Positions 1 to 9,237 are shown, numbered from the stretch's first letter. The stretch is 16,929 bases of DNA from Acidobacteriota bacterium (GCA_021798235.1 JAJZMO010000017.1:1-16929); one strand, 5' to 3'. Made by a program: numbers and translations. The notes: generated from the sequence alone by a model not told the origin.

Positions 1-869
1 AACAGAATGCCTGCACGTCGGCCCATCCGCTCCGACAATGCTCCGATGCAAAGCGCGCCCACAATCGCGCTACCGTTGTACACAATCGCCAGCGTAGAAA
101 TCGTCGCATTGGAAAAGTGATGCACCGACTTCAAAAAGTCAGGATACAAATCCTGCGTGCCATGGGAGAGGCACGACATAACCGCCATAACAGCAAGGAA
201 GTAAAAAAATCCGCCGCGGTTTTGATACAACACGCGCACAATCTGTTTCCAGCCGGGCAGTCTGTGCAGCGTCCAAGCCTCCGGCTCTGCAATCTGCAAG
301 GACAACACGGCAATCACTACAGCCAAGGCCACGCCGCAGAAGAACAGTGCGCGCCAGCCGAAGTGTGGCTCCACGGTGCGCATGGCCACTGCGGCCAGCA
401 GATAACCCAGCGGATACCCGGCCTGCAGAATTCCAGAAACCACGCCGCGCCTGTGTGCAGGCGTACTTTCCATCACCAACGCTGCGCCCACGCCCCAGTA
501 CCCGCCCATGCCAATTCCATACAGCGCGCGCAGCAGCAGAAACACGGTATAGTTCGGCGCAAATGGTGTGAACGCGGAGATCAAACAGAAGTACAGCACG
601 CAGGACACCAGTGGAGCGCGGCGTCCACGCCGGTCGGCCCACAGCCCCAGCAAAAATCCACCCAGCGGACGCATAGCCAGCGTCACCGTCAGCGAAACGA
701 CAATCGCGCGTTTGCCCACGTGGAAGTGCGCCGCCAGCACATCCACAAGAAACACGAGCACAAAAAAATCAAAGGCGTCCAACACCCAACCAAGGATGCC
801 TGCTGTGGCGGCGCAGCCCCAGCGTGCTGGCTGTGGCGTTGGCACATCCTGCGTCAGCTCTATTGGCAT
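1..869 (-). CDS. MFS transporter, sugar/organic-acid permease-like, C-terminal part outside window
   Basis: Major facilitator superfamily inner-membrane permease, probably a proton-coupled symporter for a small organic solute; substrate not determinable. The reading frame opens at an ATG at 869-867 and stays open for 289 codons to base 3, so roughly the first two thirds of a normal MFS protein is visible. An N-terminal GWVLDAFDFFVLVF segment, typical of the sialate/lactate symporter-like branch, is followed by the MFS motif A (GLWADRRGRR, residues 75-84). A second-half copy of this motif (LSERMGRR) lies close to the window edge. Hydrophobic helices alternate regularly between. The start overlaps the end of the PPTase gene by 10 bp, and GAGGA lies 9 nt upstream, which suggests translational coupling and membership in the same transcript. 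The assignment to MFS is secure; the family branch is inferred from the first helix and motif A only. Confidence 0.9.
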   Translation of the reverse strand, partial: MPIELTQDVPTPQPARWGCAATAGILGWVLDAFDFFVLVFLVDVLAAHFHVGKRAIVVSLTVTLAMRPLGGFLLGLWADRRGRRAPLVSCVLYFCLISAFTPFAPNYTVFLLLRALYGIGMGGYWGVGAALVMESTPAHRRGVVSGILQAGYPLGYLLAAVAMRTVEPHFGWRALFFCGVALAVVIAVLSLQIAEPEAWTLHRLPGWKQIVRVLYQNRGGFFYFLAVMAVMSCLSHGTQDLYPDFLKSVHHFSNATISTLAIVYNGSAIVGALCIGALSERMGRRAGIL

Positions 870-1714
870 GGGGCTTCGTCCTCGATTACAAAGATGGCAA
901 CATGCTCCACAGCACGTGGAATCGCCAGTGCGCCGCAATATCCGGGGATGCAGCCGATGTCCAACAGATTCCAACTCTCCACGCGCAACTCTGGCAACTC
1001 CGATGCAAGCAAAGCTGCGGGCGCATCGGGTAGCAAGGAGACGCTGAACGCACGCAGCGGCAAAGCCAGCCCAACACCAATGGCCTTCAGCAATGCTTCC
1101 TTGCGCGTCCAGGCGTGAAAGCAACCGCGCAGCCACGCTTCACCCGTGAGCGTTGCCAGCGCCTTCTGCTCTGCTTCGGAAAAATACCGCTGCGGCAATT
1201 CTGGCTCAAAGGAGCGAATCGCCTCGATGTCGATGCCGATCTCGTGTCCATGCACGATGGCAGCTGCGGCCCAGTCCTGACTGTGCGACAGGCTGAAGTG
1301 CATCGATGAAGATTGCAGCTGTGGTTTCTGGCCTGCACCTGTGCTGGCAAATTGCAGTGCTTCCGGCTGGGCCGCTGTGCAGACTGCCAGCCAGCGGCGC
1401 AATCCAGCATGCGCCGCAACAAAACGCTCCCTGTGTACGGGCCGGACAAACCTCTCCGCGCGGCGCTGCTCCTCTGCGTCAAGTATTTGCCAGTCTTGTT
1501 CGGATGGTTTTGCGCTCACCGGCCATAAGATGACCTGCGCATGACCGGCAGCCGTGGGCGTTGAGCGTGCCAGCTCCAATGCCTCTGGCCAGCCACGCAC
1601 GTGGAGCAACTCTGTTTGCATAAAGGCAGACTCTGCCAGCCTATGCAATTCGAGGATGGATGCGCAAGAGAAACGCGCAGATGCCATACCAGCCATCTGC
1701 GCGTTTGAGTCCAC
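860..1714 (-). CDS. 4'-phosphopantetheinyl transferase, Sfp/AcpT type
   Basis: Transfers the phosphopantetheine arm of coenzyme A to a serine of a carrier protein (ACP or PCP); cytoplasmic. Numbered from the GTG at 1714, the 284-aa product shows the two hallmark motifs: GIDIEAI (residues 160-166, Mg-binding Asp162 and Glu164) and WTRKEALLK (residues 202-210, Glu206 and Lys210). Between them is RYFSEAEQKAL, as in the Sfp family. The HFSLSHS stretch (139-145) matches the conserved substrate-pocket strand. The start is uncertain: the GTG at 1714 lies 12 bp after the cytochrome stop but lacks a clear ribosome site. ATGs at 1696, 1687 and 1621 are alternatives, and the last would give 253 aa, closer to many Sfp proteins. 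The last 10 bp overlap the MFS gene. No NRPS, PKS or carrier-protein gene is in the window, so its partner is unknown. Confidence 0.92.
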   Translation of the reverse strand: MDSNAQMAGMASARFSCASILELHRLAESAFMQTELLHVRGWPEALELARSTPTAAGHAQVILWPVSAKPSEQDWQILDAEEQRRAERFVRPVHRERFVAAHAGLRRWLAVCTAAQPEALQFASTGAGQKPQLQSSSMHFSLSHSQDWAAAAIVHGHEIGIDIEAIRSFEPELPQRYFSEAEQKALATLTGEAWLRGCFHAWTRKEALLKAIGVGLALPLRAFSVSLLPDAPAALLASELPELRVESWNLLDIGCIPGYCGALAIPRAVEHVAIFVIEDEAPCQ

Positions 1715-1726
1715 TTGCAGCCCGAT

Positions 1727-3967
1727 CTACTGCGTCTGCACCAAGTCCGCCGCGCCCGGCTCCGTGGGAGCCAAATGCGTATGCAGGTGCCAGGGCACGC
1801 TCTCCTCTGCGTTCAAAGGATGCGTGTGTAGATAGGCAATCGCTGGCTGAATCGCCATGGGATCAATCTTCTCCTCGGCAAAGAGCGCAGACTCCTGCGC
1901 CGACTTCTGCTTCTCTCCCAAACGGCGGTAGAGGATCGCCAAGTTGTAGTGCGCGGCCAGATCATCCGGGTCCAGCGCCTGTACGGCTTGGTACTCTTTG
2001 CAGGCGGCCAGGTAATCGTGCTTCTGGTACTCCGCGTGGCCTAACTCTTCCAGAGCCGCGCGCGATTGCGGAGCCTGCTGCACCACCGATTGCAAGTCGG
2101 CAATGGCTGCATCCAGATTGCCTTGCTTCTCCTCAACCAACGCCAGATAGTACAGCGCGCGTGGATTGCCCGGATGCAATTGCAGCGACTTCTCCAGATT
2201 CGAGCGGGCCGATGCGTACTTCTCCCAGGGAATCTCCGCTACGGCCACGTTGGTGTAAGCGTCCGGATAGTCCGGGCGCAGCGTGGCCACATGCTCGAAG
2301 GCCTCGGTGGCGTCGGCATATTGCAGATCATCCAGCAGCGTGATGCCGTAATTGTTCCAGCGCATCCACGTTGGGTTGTCCTTGGGATTGGGAGCCTCCG
2401 GCACATTGGATCCAATCTGCAATGTGCGCACACGCTCCGCCATGCGCACCACTGGATACGGCGGGTGATGCTGGCCCAGCACGAAATCCAAATAATCTTG
2501 GCGGAAGTGTCGATAGTTCACGCGCGCCGTCACCGTCAACGGACCTCGCGCATCCGGCGGCACGTGGAACTGGTACCGTACCAGCGTCGAGCGTCCGCTC
2601 TGGACAGTCACATCGTAGGCAACGCTGCGCCGCGCCCACACCTCATGCTGATCGAGATAATGCCCATCCTTGTCGATCATGCGATTGGTAAAGCTGTGCG
2701 CGCGCGGATCGAGCTGGCCATTCGGCTGCAAGTAGCCGCTGTGCGCCAACACCTTGCCGCTGGCGTCCTGCACCAGAAATTCCACCCAGGCCTCGAAGAA
2801 GTCGCGCTGCTCTGGGATCAACGAGTGCCCGATCATTTTGTTCTGGATGACCACGCGCGCCTCCACCGTTGCGCCCGGCTCCAAGGTGTACGCCACTGTG
2901 CCCAGCGGAGCGATCAGTGCGGGCTGGCCCGCAATCCGCAGAGCAAACACATCCACGTTCAAGCGGTCATCCTGCAAAAACTGCTCCGTCTTTTTCGTCT
3001 GCTGATCGTAGTGGTAATACGTGGGGATGGCCGTGTTGCCTGCCGTCCAACGGTGGCTGGCGATCTTGCCCTGCTTGGCACCATAGTCCGGGTCCACCAG
3101 CGGAACCTGTTTCATGTGGCAGTTCTGACAGGTCTGGTAATCCTTGGTGTAAAACGTAAGCGGATTCCGGTGCGAGAACGAAGTGTTCTGCCACTCGTCA
3201 AAAACCGTGAAGGCGCGCAGCCACTTGTAGTCATCTTCCATGCGGGGCAGTGCAGCTTTGTGGCAGCTCGCGCAATACTCCGGCGACTTATAAAAGTCCT
3301 TCATCACCGCTTTTGCGTGCCGGTCTGGATGCGCCAGAATCTCGTCAAAACTCACCTGCCCCGGAATCGGCTGGCCTTGGGCATCCAGCATCACAGCAGG
3401 AATGCCCATCACGTACGACCCCGTTCCATACGTCGGCTGCAACTTGGCGATCGAATGACAGACCATGCAGGTGACGCCATCCTTATCAAAAGGCCGCTTG
3501 GCGTGCGAATCCGGCGTGAGTACGCCGGAAAACAATGCGATGGGATTGTGGCAGCCCTCGCAATGGCGCGAATACTGAATCCCTTTGCTTTGAATCAGCA
3601 GGTTGACATTCTTGATGTAGAACGGCTCGCGGAAGGCATTGGCATGGGCGCTCTGCCGCCACTGGTGATAGGCGTCCTGATGGCAATGCGCGCAGTACTC
3701 CGCCGTGGGGAAGGCTCCGGGCTGGATAAAATCATTGCCCACAATCTGTGCATTGCTGGGCCAAAAGGGATGCTCCGCTCCAAAGCGAAAGTCATACGTC
3801 TTGCGCACGGTGGCGGCATACGCTGCGCGCTGCGTGGCGAAGTCGCCATCTGCATGAGCCGTCTTGACACCGCGCGCCATCCACACTGTCAACGAGGCCG
3901 CAACGCACAGGAAGGCAACCACTGCCACGCGAAGTGTCCGAATCCGGGAAACATGTATTTGCTTCAT
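1727..3967 (-). CDS. Secreted multiheme c-type cytochrome with C-terminal TPR domain
   Basis: Predicted periplasmic or outer-surface electron carrier of 746 aa. The signal peptide spans about residues 1-39 (basic start, hydrophobic 12-30, likely cleavage after AHA). Five CXXCH heme-binding motifs follow: CAHCH (92-96), CEGCH (136-140), CMVCH (167-171), CASCH (232-236) and CQNCH (280-284), in a cytochrome c554-like arrangement. Residues about 360-500 are beta-rich and include NKMIGHSLIPEQ, a segment seen in multiheme cytochromes. Residues about 535-690 form several tetratricopeptide repeats, for example NPRALYYLALVEEKQGNLDAAIADLQ split across 601-626. The ATG at 3967 is preferred because GGAGAG lies just upstream and it begins a signal peptide; an upstream in-frame start at 4048 would overlap the preceding gene. 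The upstream gene stops 28 bp before. The cytochrome-TPR architecture is clear; electron donor, acceptor and partner are not. Confidence 0.93.
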   Translation of the reverse strand: MKQIHVSRIRTLRVAVVAFLCVAASLTVWMARGVKTAHADGDFATQRAAYAATVRKTYDFRFGAEHPFWPSNAQIVGNDFIQPGAFPTAEYCAHCHQDAYHQWRQSAHANAFREPFYIKNVNLLIQSKGIQYSRHCEGCHNPIALFSGVLTPDSHAKRPFDKDGVTCMVCHSIAKLQPTYGTGSYVMGIPAVMLDAQGQPIPGQVSFDEILAHPDRHAKAVMKDFYKSPEYCASCHKAALPRMEDDYKWLRAFTVFDEWQNTSFSHRNPLTFYTKDYQTCQNCHMKQVPLVDPDYGAKQGKIASHRWTAGNTAIPTYYHYDQQTKKTEQFLQDDRLNVDVFALRIAGQPALIAPLGTVAYTLEPGATVEARVVIQNKMIGHSLIPEQRDFFEAWVEFLVQDASGKVLAHSGYLQPNGQLDPRAHSFTNRMIDKDGHYLDQHEVWARRSVAYDVTVQSGRSTLVRYQFHVPPDARGPLTVTARVNYRHFRQDYLDFVLGQHHPPYPVVRMAERVRTLQIGSNVPEAPNPKDNPTWMRWNNYGITLLDDLQYADATEAFEHVATLRPDYPDAYTNVAVAEIPWEKYASARSNLEKSLQLHPGNPRALYYLALVEEKQGNLDAAIADLQSVVQQAPQSRAALEELGHAEYQKHDYLAACKEYQAVQALDPDDLAAHYNLAILYRRLGEKQKSAQESALFAEEKIDPMAIQPAIAYLHTHPLNAEESVPWHLHTHLAPTEPGAADLVQTQ

Positions 3968-3995
3968 GGTTGTCTCTCCGCTATCGTTCAGCGGC

Positions 3996-5933
3996 CTACT
4001 TGGCCGCACGCATCTTGCGACGCGCCTTCTTCGGCGCATGTTTGTCATATACGCTGGGCACTACGCCCTTGCCTTCTTCCACCATGAAGTAGCGGTCCGT
4101 GGATGGCAGCTTGACCTGCTCCGTTTGTCCATCCGGCCAGTGGATTTCGATCGCGTCAATCTTCGTGCTCTGTCCCAGGCCAAAGTGCACACGCTGATCA
4201 TTGGAGGAGGCAAAACTGCCGCCGCTCAATACATCCCCGCGCTGGCGCATTCCGCCCGCAGTCAAATAAACCGTTGCGCCCACAGCATCGCGCGGGCTTT
4301 TTCCAGTTCCAACTAATTGCAGGCCTACCCAGTGGTTGTTATCGTCGTTCACATTGCGCAAGAGCGCGGGCGGGCCATCCAACTGGTTGATAACCACATC
4401 GATCTTTCCGTCATTAAACAAGTCGCCGAAGGCTGCGCCACGGCCTTCATAGGTTTCAGCCAGCGCGGTTCCCTTCACCGCAGGCATCGTTTCAAATTTC
4501 TTGCCTTCCAAATTGCGAAACAACAATGGCCGCTGCGCAAATGTGGTGCCCCAATTGTTTTGATCGACCTGAGGATAGACATGGCCGTTGGCGACAAAGA
4601 TGTCCTTCCATCCGTCATTGTCAAAGTCCAGAAAGCCGTTGCCCCAACCAAGAAACGGAATTGTGACATCGGCAATGCCTAGCGGATAGCTGACGTCGGT
4701 AAAGTTTGCGTCCCCATCGTTGCGGTAGAGCGGATTGTAGTCGTCAGAAAATGTCGTATTGTAAATGTCGATCAGGCCATTGTTGCGATAGTCGCCCACG
4801 CCAATGCCCATCGAGGCTGTCTCACGGCCCATTTCATTCAGCGCATAACCAGAGCTGTAGCTGTCATCTTCAAATGTGCCGTCCCCCTTATTGATATAGA
4901 GGTAGTTCGGCGTGGAGTCGTCGGCGACCAACAGGTCTGGCTTGCCATCGTTGTTGACGTCCACGAAGAGCGAAGTCAGACCGTAATAATGATTGGGGTC
5001 ATCCACTCCCGCCTTCACACTCGTATCCGTAAAAGTACCGTCCCCGTTGTTATGGAAGAGATGATCGCCCTCGCCCTGCAAGCCGCGCGGACCACACATC
5101 ACATTCACACCGCGAAAGGCACAGCTTTGCAGTGCATTGCCCGCAGCGCCGGGGTCGGGTGGATGTGCAATGTCGTAGTGAACATAGCCCGGCACAAACA
5201 GATCCAGCAATCCATCGCCGTCGTAGTCGCCCCAGGTCGCGCCCGTCGACCAGTTGCCCAGCGTCACGCCCGCCTTTTCCGCCACGTCCGTAAATGTGCC
5301 GTCGTGGTTGTTGTGGTACAAGCGATTCTTGCCAAAGTTGGAAACATAGATGTCCGGCCAGCCATCATTGTCGAAATCCGCAATGGCCACGCCGATGCCC
5401 CAGCGGTCATTGGTGACGCCTGCCTTCGCAGCTACATCCGTAAACGTGCCGTCGTGATTATTGTGGAAGAGCGCCGCGTGCGGAGGTGTCGTCTTGCCCG
5501 TCAACGCGTCATAGGTTGAGCCATTGACGATGTAAATGTCCAACCAGCCGTCGTTGTCATAATCAATCAGCCCCACCCCGGATCCATTCGCCTCAATAAT
5601 GTAGCGCTTCTGCGGCGTGCCAATGACGTGCTGCCACTTGGCCAGACCCGCCTGTGCGGCAATGTTTTGGAACACGATGGGGCCAGAATCGACATAGCCG
5701 CCGGCAGTAATGGGGCGCTTGTCTGCATCGAGCACCGGCGCATAATTGCCCGCCGTAGCCACGCCGCCACCAACTGGCTGCGGTTCTGTCTTTGCGGCAG
5801 CAGGCGCTGGCGCGGCCATGCCCGCAGTATTTTGCGCAGGGAGAACACGCCCCTGCGCTAGAAAAACAACCGCGCACAGACTCGTAAGAACACGCGCTCT
5901 GGAAAAGAAGAATCCTGAAAAATTCTTGGGCAT
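3996..5933 (-). CDS. Secreted FG-GAP/VCBS beta-propeller protein with ASPIC/UnbV domain (CRTAC1-like)
   Basis: Exported 645-aa protein. A signal peptide lies in residues 1-34 (RAR, then a VLTSLCAVVFLAQG core, likely cut after LPA). An Ala/Pro-rich linker leads into seven calcium-loop-like motifs of the form DxDxDG(x)xD at about 124, 186, 236, 325, 381, 436 and 504. This number fits a seven-bladed integrin-like propeller. Each is accompanied by HNNxDGTFTD-like strands. Residues about 549-615 match the ASPIC/UnbV module (RDAVGATVYLTAGG, then IHWPDGQTEQV). The C-terminus is strongly basic (KKARRKMRAAK). Such domains usually mediate adhesion or protein binding; no catalytic function is recognised. 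The ATG at 5933 is chosen because it begins the signal peptide; a TTG at 5957 in frame is less likely, and neither has a strong ribosome site. It sits 28 bp upstream of the multiheme cytochrome, suggesting a secreted pair. Confidence 0.93.
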   Translation of the reverse strand: MPKNFSGFFFSRARVLTSLCAVVFLAQGRVLPAQNTAGMAAPAPAAAKTEPQPVGGGVATAGNYAPVLDADKRPITAGGYVDSGPIVFQNIAAQAGLAKWQHVIGTPQKRYIIEANGSGVGLIDYDNDGWLDIYIVNGSTYDALTGKTTPPHAALFHNNHDGTFTDVAAKAGVTNDRWGIGVAIADFDNDGWPDIYVSNFGKNRLYHNNHDGTFTDVAEKAGVTLGNWSTGATWGDYDGDGLLDLFVPGYVHYDIAHPPDPGAAGNALQSCAFRGVNVMCGPRGLQGEGDHLFHNNGDGTFTDTSVKAGVDDPNHYYGLTSLFVDVNNDGKPDLLVADDSTPNYLYINKGDGTFEDDSYSSGYALNEMGRETASMGIGVGDYRNNGLIDIYNTTFSDDYNPLYRNDGDANFTDVSYPLGIADVTIPFLGWGNGFLDFDNDGWKDIFVANGHVYPQVDQNNWGTTFAQRPLLFRNLEGKKFETMPAVKGTALAETYEGRGAAFGDLFNDGKIDVVINQLDGPPALLRNVNDDNNHWVGLQLVGTGKSPRDAVGATVYLTAGGMRQRGDVLSGGSFASSNDQRVHFGLGQSTKIDAIEIHWPDGQTEQVKLPSTDRYFMVEEGKGVVPSVYDKHAPKKARRKMRAAK

Positions 5934-6010
5934 ACCGGTCGCACATCCAAACTGCAAAGGATTTTCGAAGCTCGATTGTGCCCAAGTGTACTATTCAGAA
6001 ATTAGGTATG

Positions 6011-6030
6011 TCTCCATCGAAAGTTGGAGA
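6011..6030. repeat. Short inverted repeat in the gap between RND and FG-GAP genes
   Basis: Perfect 6-bp arms TCTCCA and TGGAGA flank an 8-nt loop, 13 bp beyond the stop of the RND transporter gene on the minus strand. There is no U-tract, so it is not a convincing terminator. It is the only structure I see in the 109-bp gap 5934-6042, where a secondary promoter for the downstream genes could also lie. Confidence 0.3.
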
Positions 6031-6042
6031 TTGTGATTCTTT

Positions 6043-9000
6043 TCACACTGTGCTGCCGCTCAGCGCCTCGTCGGTGACCAGATCCGCACCATCGCCTGTC
6101 ATTCGCTCCAGCACCGTCTTTAGCAACACATACAGCACGGGGATAAAGAAAAGGTTCAGCACTGTGGACAGCAACATACCACCCACAATGGTCGTGCCCA
6201 CGGAGTGTCGGCCGAGTTGTCCAGCTCCGTTGGCGAAGACCAAGGGCAGCACGCCAAGAATAAACGCAAACGATGTCATCAGAATTGGACGCAACCGCAA
6301 CTCTGCCGCTTCCATGGCCGCGTCGGCAATCGTGCGCCCCTGCTTCCGCAACTGTTCAGCAAACTCGACGATCAGAATCGCATTCTTCGCCGCCAGACCA
6401 ATCAGCATGACCAAACCGATCTGGCAATATACGTCATCCGGCAATCCGCGCAGCGACTGCGCTGAAAGCGCTCCCAGCACGGCCATCGGCACCGAAAGCA
6501 GAATAATGAACGGCAGCACGAAACTCTCGTAGAGCGCGGCCAGCGTCAGATATACCACCAGAACGCCCAGCCCGAAAATGATCGTAGCCTTGCCGCTGGA
6601 TTCGATTTCTTCCAGCGCCAAACCCGACCACGAGTACGTCATGCCCTGCATCATGTACTGATGCGCCAGATCCGTCATCGCACGCAGCCCTTGGCTGGAA
6701 CTGACGCCCGGCGCGGCTGAGCCAACAATCTCCGCCGAGCGGAACAAGTTGTAATGGCTAATCACCTGCGGAGCTGCCGCCTGGTGCATCGTCACCAGAT
6801 TATCAAGCGGAATCATCTGGTTATTGCCAGAGCGCACATAGAACTGGCGCATATCCTGCTGCGTGCGACGGAAATCACGGTCGGCCTGCACATAGACGCG
6901 ATAGGAACGATTGTTGAAGTTGAAGTCGTTCACATACTCCGACCCCATGTAAACCTGCAGTGCATCGGTGATCTGGTTGAGCGGGACATCCATCGCCTTG
7001 GCCTTTTCCCGGTCAATCTCCACCTGCACCAGAGGATCGTTCGCAGTAAAGCTGGTGAAGAGTCCGCGCAAATCCTTGCGCTGACGACTGCCCGCAACAA
7101 TCTGGTGCGCCACGCGATCCAAATCGCCGAGCGTATTGCGACCTGTGTCCTGCAACTCAAATTGAAAACCGCCAAAGCTGCCAATGCCTTGAATGGCGGG
7201 TGGCTCAAAGGCGATGATCAGTCCCCCGGGAATCATGAATAACCGCGGCTGCACGCGCGCCACAACAGATGCAGCGGAGTGCGCCGCACCGGGGCGATCT
7301 TCAAACGGCTTGAGCGCGACAAAGATCAATCCGTAATTCGGTGCATTGCCAGAAAAGCTAAATCCAGAAACCGCAAATGCTCCTTCGACCTCGGGCACCG
7401 TGCCCAACACCTTGACGGCCTGATCGGCCAGGTTGGCAGTGTAGGACAAGGAAGCTCCCTGCGGCGCTTGCACCTGCATAATGATGTAGCCTTGATCCTC
7501 TTGCGGCACAAAGGCCGTGGGCACGTGTTGATACATGTAGACCGTGGCCACCAGCCCGCCGACAAAGAGCGCCAGCATCGCATACCGCCAGCGCAACACC
7601 ACATGAATCGTGCTGGCATAGGCGCTGGCCAGGCCCTTGATGCTGCGATCGACAGCGGCCAGCAGTCCGTGGTGCATCTCCTCACGACGCAGGAACAACG
7701 CTGCTAGCGCAGGCGAAAGCGTCAGCGCGTTAAAGGTGGAAATCGCAATGGAAAATGCAATGGTCAACGAAAACTGTTTGTAGAGAATGCCCGTGGTTCC
7801 CGGGAAAAAGGAGACCGGAACAAAAACGGCAATCAGCACGAGTGAGGTGGCAATCACCGCGCTGGTGACCTCGCGCATGGCAATCGAGGTTGCCTGCGCC
7901 GCATCGGCAATCCCTTCAGACAAATGCCGCTGCACATTCTCAATAACGACGATGGCGTCGTCCACCACCAATCCCGTGGCCAGCGTGATGCCAAAGAGCG
8001 TCAGGGAGTTGATGGAGAAATCAAAAATCTTAATGAATGCAAACGTTCCCACCAGCGAGACCGGAATCGTAATCGCGGGGATCAGGGTCGATCGCCAGTC
8101 CTGCAAAAAGAAAAAGATGACGATAATGACGATGCCAATCGCCTCGGCCAGCGTTTGCAGCACCTCGCGGATGGAAGCGCCGACAACCGTGGTCGTGTCA
8201 AAGGCCACGGCGTACTTCAACCCCGGCGGAAATTGCTTGGACAACTCCGCCAGCGCGGCTTTGGCGTTTCGGTCCACGTCCAGCGCATTGGCATTGCTCA
8301 ACTGCTGAATGCCCACGCCGATCGCGTACATGCCGTCATACTTCAAATCACTCGCGTAGGTCTCCGCACCCAGCTCTGCGCGCCCTACATCCTTCAGCAA
8401 CACGATCCCGTTGGGCGTGTTCTTCACAACAATGTTGTCAAATTGCTGCGGATCGCTGAGTCGTCCTTCCACATTGACGGAAATCTGATAGCTCTGCTTT
8501 GCGTTGGCCGGTGGCGCGCCCAACTGTCCAGCGGCCACCTGCACATTCTGCTCTTGCAGTGCGCTAACCACATCGGTTGCCGTCAGGTTGCGTGCAGCCA
8601 AACGCACCGGGTCCAGCCAGATGCGCATGGCGTATTTGCGCTCGCCAAAAATGATGACATCCCCGACGCCATCCACGCGCTTCAGCGCGTCTTTGACGTA
8701 AAGATCCACATAGTTACTGATGAACTGATTGCTGTACTGGCCATGGTCCGCATAAAAACCAGCAGCGAAAACAAAGTTACTGTTGGCCTTGGTGATGCTG
8801 ATGCCAGTATTGATGACCTCTTGCGGCAGCCGACCCTGCGCGCTGGCCACGCGGTTCTGCACATCCACCGCCGCGATATTCAGGTCATAGCCGGTTTTAA
8901 AAGTGATCGTGATCTGGCTGGTACCGTCGTTGCCGCTGGTGGAGGTCATGTAGCGCATGCCCTCAACGCCGTTGATCTGCTCCTCCAGCGGAATCGTTAC

Positions 9001-9183
9001 CGCCGACTCCACCACTTGCGCATTCGCGCCCACATAGTTGGCTGCGACCACCACCTGTGGCGGAGCCAGTTGCGGATACAGCGAGATGGGCAGGCTCGGA
9101 ATGACCACTGCGCCAGCCAACACGATCAGCAGCGCACAAACGGTGGCAAAGACCGGCCTGCGAATGAAGAAGTCAACGAACAC
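6043..9183 (-). CDS. RND multidrug efflux transporter, AcrB/MexB-like (HAE1 family)
   Basis: Inner-membrane proton/drug antiporter, the pump of a tripartite efflux system. With the GTG at 9183 the protein has 1046 aa, close to AcrB (1049). The N-terminus FVDFFIRRPVFATVCALLIVLAG matches the first helix of AcrB-type pumps when split at the IRRP turn. The proton-relay residues are present: adjacent Asp408 and Asp409 in GLVVDDAIVVIENV, and Lys933 in LAAKNAILIVEFA. Large periplasmic loops follow the first and seventh helices. GTG is preferred because AAGGA lies 8 nt upstream and the length fits; the in-frame TTG at 9201 has no ribosome site. It follows the adaptor gene after a 117-bp gap and has no outer-membrane channel gene of its own on this strand, so it probably borrows the divergent TolC-like protein or one elsewhere. 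Confidence 0.96.
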   Translation of the reverse strand: MFVDFFIRRPVFATVCALLIVLAGAVVIPSLPISLYPQLAPPQVVVAANYVGANAQVVESAVTIPLEEQINGVEGMRYMTSTSGNDGTSQITITFKTGYDLNIAAVDVQNRVASAQGRLPQEVINTGISITKANSNFVFAAGFYADHGQYSNQFISNYVDLYVKDALKRVDGVGDVIIFGERKYAMRIWLDPVRLAARNLTATDVVSALQEQNVQVAAGQLGAPPANAKQSYQISVNVEGRLSDPQQFDNIVVKNTPNGIVLLKDVGRAELGAETYASDLKYDGMYAIGVGIQQLSNANALDVDRNAKAALAELSKQFPPGLKYAVAFDTTTVVGASIREVLQTLAEAIGIVIIVIFFFLQDWRSTLIPAITIPVSLVGTFAFIKIFDFSINSLTLFGITLATGLVVDDAIVVIENVQRHLSEGIADAAQATSIAMREVTSAVIATSLVLIAVFVPVSFFPGTTGILYKQFSLTIAFSIAISTFNALTLSPALAALFLRREEMHHGLLAAVDRSIKGLASAYASTIHVVLRWRYAMLALFVGGLVATVYMYQHVPTAFVPQEDQGYIIMQVQAPQGASLSYTANLADQAVKVLGTVPEVEGAFAVSGFSFSGNAPNYGLIFVALKPFEDRPGAAHSAASVVARVQPRLFMIPGGLIIAFEPPAIQGIGSFGGFQFELQDTGRNTLGDLDRVAHQIVAGSRQRKDLRGLFTSFTANDPLVQVEIDREKAKAMDVPLNQITDALQVYMGSEYVNDFNFNNRSYRVYVQADRDFRRTQQDMRQFYVRSGNNQMIPLDNLVTMHQAAAPQVISHYNLFRSAEIVGSAAPGVSSSQGLRAMTDLAHQYMMQGMTYSWSGLALEEIESSGKATIIFGLGVLVVYLTLAALYESFVLPFIILLSVPMAVLGALSAQSLRGLPDDVYCQIGLVMLIGLAAKNAILIVEFAEQLRKQGRTIADAAMEAAELRLRPILMTSFAFILGVLPLVFANGAGQLGRHSVGTTIVGGMLLSTVLNLFFIPVLYVLLKTVLERMTGDGADLVTDEALSGSTV

Positions 9184-9202
9184 TGCGTAGATCCTTTCCA
9201 AA

Positions 9203-9230
9203 AACCAGCGACTAGCTGTCAGCTCTTAGC
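9203..9230. repeat. Four tandem degenerate heptamers (NNNNAGC)
   Basis: Read on the plus strand, four consecutive 7-bp units each end in AGC; on the minus strand each begins with GCT. They lie between the adaptor stop and the RND start, about 20 bp upstream of the RND start codon, hence inside the presumed transcript. The variable four bases differ in every unit, so this is a phased periodicity rather than a simple repeat. Possibly a copy of a dispersed intergenic repeat; origin unknown. Confidence 0.5.
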
Positions 9231-9237
9231 GATTCGT

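Noticed and set aside
139..642. Minus-strand frame of 167 codons inside the MFS gene
   Set aside because: Same strand but shifted frame; the frame from 869 gives a clear MFS protein with motif A and regular helices.
117..1118. Plus-strand frame of 333 codons at the left edge
   Set aside because: Antisense to the MFS and PPTase genes; low-complexity His/Gln/Arg composition without domains.
2066..4087. Long plus-strand open frame (673 codons) opposite the cytochrome gene
   Set aside because: It is antisense to a protein with signal peptide, five heme motifs and TPRs; its translation is rich in Arg, His and Leu without domain or membrane pattern, as expected for a GC-driven shadow.
6011..6030. 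Terminator after the AcrB-like pump gene
   Set aside because: The stem is only 6 bp and no U-tract follows, so I list it as an inverted repeat and do not call a terminator.
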